DNA from: Neurospora tetrasperma FGSC 2508
Lineage: Eukaryota > Ascomycota > Sordariomycetes > Sordariales > Sordariaceae
DNA: 64,000 nucleotides
Direction: 5' to 3'
NCBI RefSeq assembly: GCF_000213175.1
Contig: NW_009799179.1
Span: 6,037,082 to 6,101,081, forward strand
A program made the position numbers and the translations under genes. The notes below the pieces were generated by a model that saw nothing but the letters and a program-made list of their open reading frames with translations, was not told the origin of the DNA and searched no databases. Shown here in pieces: positions 61,145-64,000 of this stretch (position 1 is its first letter; each line of letters opens with the position of its first letter).

Positions 61145-62106
61145 TAAAATCTAGTAATAGGATCTTTATTAATAGGGCGCCGTACTAATTTATATACTGG
61201 GTAGAAGAAGTAGGGTATTTTTTCGTTGGGTTGAATATTAGTATTATTATTATTAATAGATTGTATTAGGAGATTAGGAGTAACTGAGCGATTTTAATCC
61301 CTAGCTTTTCCTAAATACAATAGGTAGTAGTCCTGTTCAAAGAAATTATAAATTATATAGTCTACGCGGTCGGCTATACTATTATATATAGAGTAAACCT
61401 TATATTGAGAATTGAGGTTGTACTACGTAGATAATTAATAAAGTAAATAGTTACTAGTATTGGGATTACGATTACTAATATAGCGAGAAAAGCGATAATT
61501 AGGATACATCAATCGCTAATTATTATTATATATAATATAATTGCCCGTAGTTGGGTTCCGGTTTATAATCGGTCGAATAATATAATAAATTAGGTAAGTA
61601 AATCGGTTATTGCTATTATAAAATTGATAATAGTTTGTCGTAGGGTTGCGGTCGGCGATAGGAAATATAAAATAATAACGGTAGTATATAAATCGAGCGG
61701 AATCCGGCTCGCTAGCGCCCGATTTTAAATTAGGATATTATTAGGTAATTGATATAGTTAATAAGGGAGTAGGTATAATATTTTATTCTCGATTATACTT
61801 CTGATAGCGATAATTATATTAAATTTAATCTCTCTCGCGGTAGGCCTAAATAATCTCTTTATTATCTTATAAATATAGCCTACCTATTTTATACTAAGTG
61901 TTTTAATAAGTATAATTAGCCTTGAATTAAATAGATTAATATTGGGGAATATATATTTTAAATTAATAATTACTAACGGTAATAGATTGAATATTAATTT
62001 ATTAAGGTTAGGGTTGTAATAATTAAATCGAACGGTTAATAGGCCGTTATAAATTTAGATCAACTCTCTAAGCCGGTTAGGGTTGGACTATTTATTAATA
62101 AGTTAA
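61145..62106. other. RIP-mutated DNA, possibly the start of the Helitron
   Basis: No intact frame. On the minus strand near 61340-61150 a frame with few stops reads SINNNNTNI and YFFYPVYKLVRRPINKDPI and leads into the Helitron frame across the MITE, so this may be its N-terminus or 5' leader. The plus strand shows hydrophobic runs of uncertain meaning. Confidence 0.35.
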
Positions 62107-62645
62107 CTTGCCGACACGCACCAAAAACTTATAGGTACGCACCCCCACTAGAAAATGGGGGCGGTTTAGCTGATAATACTTAATATTGTAAATTCCGTTT
62201 TTACCTGCAAAAATTCGTCCTTTCAATGCACGTAACATCGCTCACCCTAGTTATTTCTTTTTACTCTTTCTTATACGGCTATTTGTATTAGCACTTTGCA
62301 CTGCATTGCACTGTATGCATTTATACTATATTAGATTCCTCCTACTTCTCTAAGCTATTTAATATAAGTATTTAGAGTAGCTAAAGAGTAAAGTGTAATA
62401 CGAGCTGTCTGGAGCCCCTCAACACTATAAAAGTATTATTAGATTGGCGCTATTAAATTGGCGCTATTAGATTTGCTCGCCCGCTGAAGACCAAACTTTA
62501 TAGGGTATTTATTGGGTATTTACTAGGTTAACCCACCTTATAACATTGAAAATCCCGATTTTTACAGCCAAAACGAGATAATTTACATGTCAGCTGTCAG
62601 ATCCCAAAAGTGCGTACCTGTAAGTTTTTAGTGCGTGTCGGCAAG
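62107..62645. mobile_element. MULE-derived MITE with 35-bp inverted repeats
   Basis: Inverted ends cttgccgacacgcaccaaaa (62107) and its near-perfect complement (ending 62645), about 35 bp. Inside the left end, sequence such as aaattccgtttttacctgc and the following 120 bp aligns with the subterminal region of MULE-2 and MULE-3 (reverse strand of about 47640-47760). No coding capacity. The flanks taagttaa and taagctct are only partly alike, so the target duplication is unproven. Confidence 0.75.
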
Positions 62646-64000
62646 TAAGCTCTTATTAATATTAAAATTATTAGATTTATAATTAGGGAGGTTACTATAA
62701 TTATAATATTTATTGTAGTTACTACGGTAATTACCGCTATTTAGCCTTAAATTCTTAATAAGTTACTATATTACGTCCGAATTCGCTTTATTCTCGTTGT
62801 AACTACTATTATTTAAACTCTAATAACTTTTGGGTAGAAATATTAATATCTTTGCTATTAAGATATTAACAGGGATAGAAGCGCTAAAATGCCGGGGGTT
62901 ACAAAAGTTACTAGGCTTATATAGGTTATTACTAAAGGGGGGGATTATTAAAAACTTATTACCGGGGGGTATTGTTGAAATATTTTATAATTTCTAATAG
63001 TGCGGGTCTCTTATTGCAAAGTCGGGTATCTTCTAGTAATAATATTAAGGCGGCTTCGGGATTTCGTTTATTATTAGTATTAACGGTAGTAATATTAGCG
63101 GCGGTAGTATTGGGAGGGGCGGTAGATCATAAGTTGGATGCTATTTAATATTACTAAGATTGATTCTAAGGAGGTAAAAGGTTAATTATTCAAAATATAG
63201 CCCATTACTAATAGTTAACTAGCTAATATTACTTAAGTTGGACCCGTAACCCCCCGCGGCTCGGATTGTAATATTACCTATAAGTAAGTATTCTATTTAC
63301 CCGTAGGTAGTAAGACGATGTAATATGTTAGAATTCTATTAGTAGGATTTACACATTTTAAAGGATTTACTATTAAGTAAGCAATGTTAGTTAATTGACT
63401 AACTAATTAATAGGAGGAAATAATAGACTAAGTAATAATTAAGAAGAGGGGAATTTACTAGAGTACGTTTATTATAATAAACGTTACAAGTGATTGTAAG
63501 GAAGTTAGGATTATTCTTACTAATAAATACCGATATTAATTTCTTTTTACCGCAATTAGTATATTACCGAATAGATCCAAGACCCGACTAACTTTGCTCT
63601 TAATTATTAGGAGGCGGCTCTTAACTGGGATTGAACTCCATTTTAAAAAAATATTGGATTGATTGACTAAATGATCGAATAATTAAATGCTTGAATTATC
63701 TAATAGAATGATTGATTGACTAAATGACTGAATAGTTGAAAGATAAATTGATCAAATAATTGAATAACTGAATAATTAAATAATTGAATAATTAATGAAA
63801 GTTATTAATTTTATTACTCTAACCCTAATTATTCTTGTAATTATTATCCTAATCTATATTAACAACCTTTTTCCGAGGGTTTATAATAATATTTCCAGAC
63901 CTGGAAGGGTGGGTAAGTGAGGTTAATTACTTTACCCTTCTAATTTCGCCCTAATAGCCTACGTGCGCCGATTTAAGGATGGTAGCGATATCGGATATCG
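62646..64000. other. Undefined RIP-mutated DNA with a simple-repeat tract
   Basis: No intact frame or recognised domain. At about 63656-63800 there is a degenerate repeat based on tgaataattgaa/tgattgactaaa. Just before it, at 63615-63635, the minus strand has a B-box-like GAGTTCAATCCCAG, perhaps the end of a decayed tRNA or tRNA-derived repeat. The last 100 bp has more normal composition. Confidence 0.4.

Larger units (their letters stand above)
52300..61900 (-). mobile_element. Helitron, RIP-inactivated, split by an LTR element; termini not located
   Basis: Helitrons move by rolling-circle replication with a single Rep-helicase protein. On the minus strand the parts occur in order: an N-terminal conserved region (about 60200-59650), a hexapeptide repeat (59351-59244), the Rep/Helitron-like N domain (about 58860-57800), and a PIF1-type helicase (56760-56437 continuing at 53939-52800), then an Asn/Arg/Pro-rich tail to about 52330. 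The 53940-56431 LTR element, and probably the MITE at 60702-61144, lie inside it. The TC start, CTRR end and 3' hairpin could not be identified, so boundaries are approximate. It is dead: stops at nearly every Gln codon. Confidence 0.82.

Noticed and set aside
1-64000. CRISPR arrays, bacterial operons, rRNA genes or an intact host gene
   Set aside because: No regular spacer-repeat structure, ribosome binding sites, rRNA motifs or long open frames are present; all content fits RIP-mutated fungal repeats.

Overview
This window contains no intact protein-coding gene. It is a nested transposon graveyard from a filamentous ascomycete genome, in DNA heavily altered by repeat-induced point mutation (RIP). 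The evidence for RIP is direct. Most of the sequence is AT-rich and dominated by TpA, while CpA and TpG are almost absent; CpG is kept. Reading frames that clearly belong to transposon proteins are broken at codons that were Gln or Trp (CAA/CAG/TGG to TAA/TAG). Catalytic Asp, Cys and His codons are changed to Asn and Tyr. Nearly every short open frame here is a by-product of this decay. The domains, the fungal-type TTAGGG-like repeat and the CpA-directed RIP all fit Pezizomycotina; I cannot name a species.

Layout. 1-125 and 15623-17040 are one Mutator-like element (MULE-1), split by a Tad1-like LINE (LINE-1, 126-15607, 15-bp target duplication). LINE-1 is itself interrupted by a segment with degenerate telomeric repeats and a tRNA-like relic (about 561-1900) and by a complete Ty3/Gypsy chromovirus (Gypsy-1, 5796-13957). 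17041-20565 is undefined decayed DNA. 20566-33940 is a second LTR element (Gypsy-2, pol on the minus strand) that has received a Fot1/pogo transposon with an internal inversion (22237-24099), MULE-2 (24564-27773) and a truncated LINE-2 (30728-31500). 33941-35136 is decayed DNA ending in a GC-rich island without RIP.

35137-47897 is LINE-3. It holds a small terminal-inverted-repeat element (36955-44330), into which a full-length reverse LINE-6 (37341-44285) was inserted; LINE-3 also holds the best preserved MULE (MULE-3, 44760-47787). LINE-4 (47930-49568) lies inside a reverse fragment, LINE-5. 50112-52280 is AT-rich, pyrimidine-rich DNA with tRNA-like and hairpin motifs.

52300 to about 61900 is a Helitron read on the minus strand: an N-terminal conserved region, a Pro/Glu/Gln hexapeptide repeat, a Rep domain and a PIF1-type helicase. 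It is split next to the helicase Walker B motif by a 2.5-kb LTR element (53940-56431) that carries a nested solo LTR of its own family. A TA-rich MITE (60702-61144) and a MULE-derived MITE (62107-62645) follow.

The interest lies in the order of insertions, the rearrangements and the islands that escaped RIP. Target-site duplications allow much of the insertion order to be read directly. Percent identities, RIP indices and database matches were not computed.
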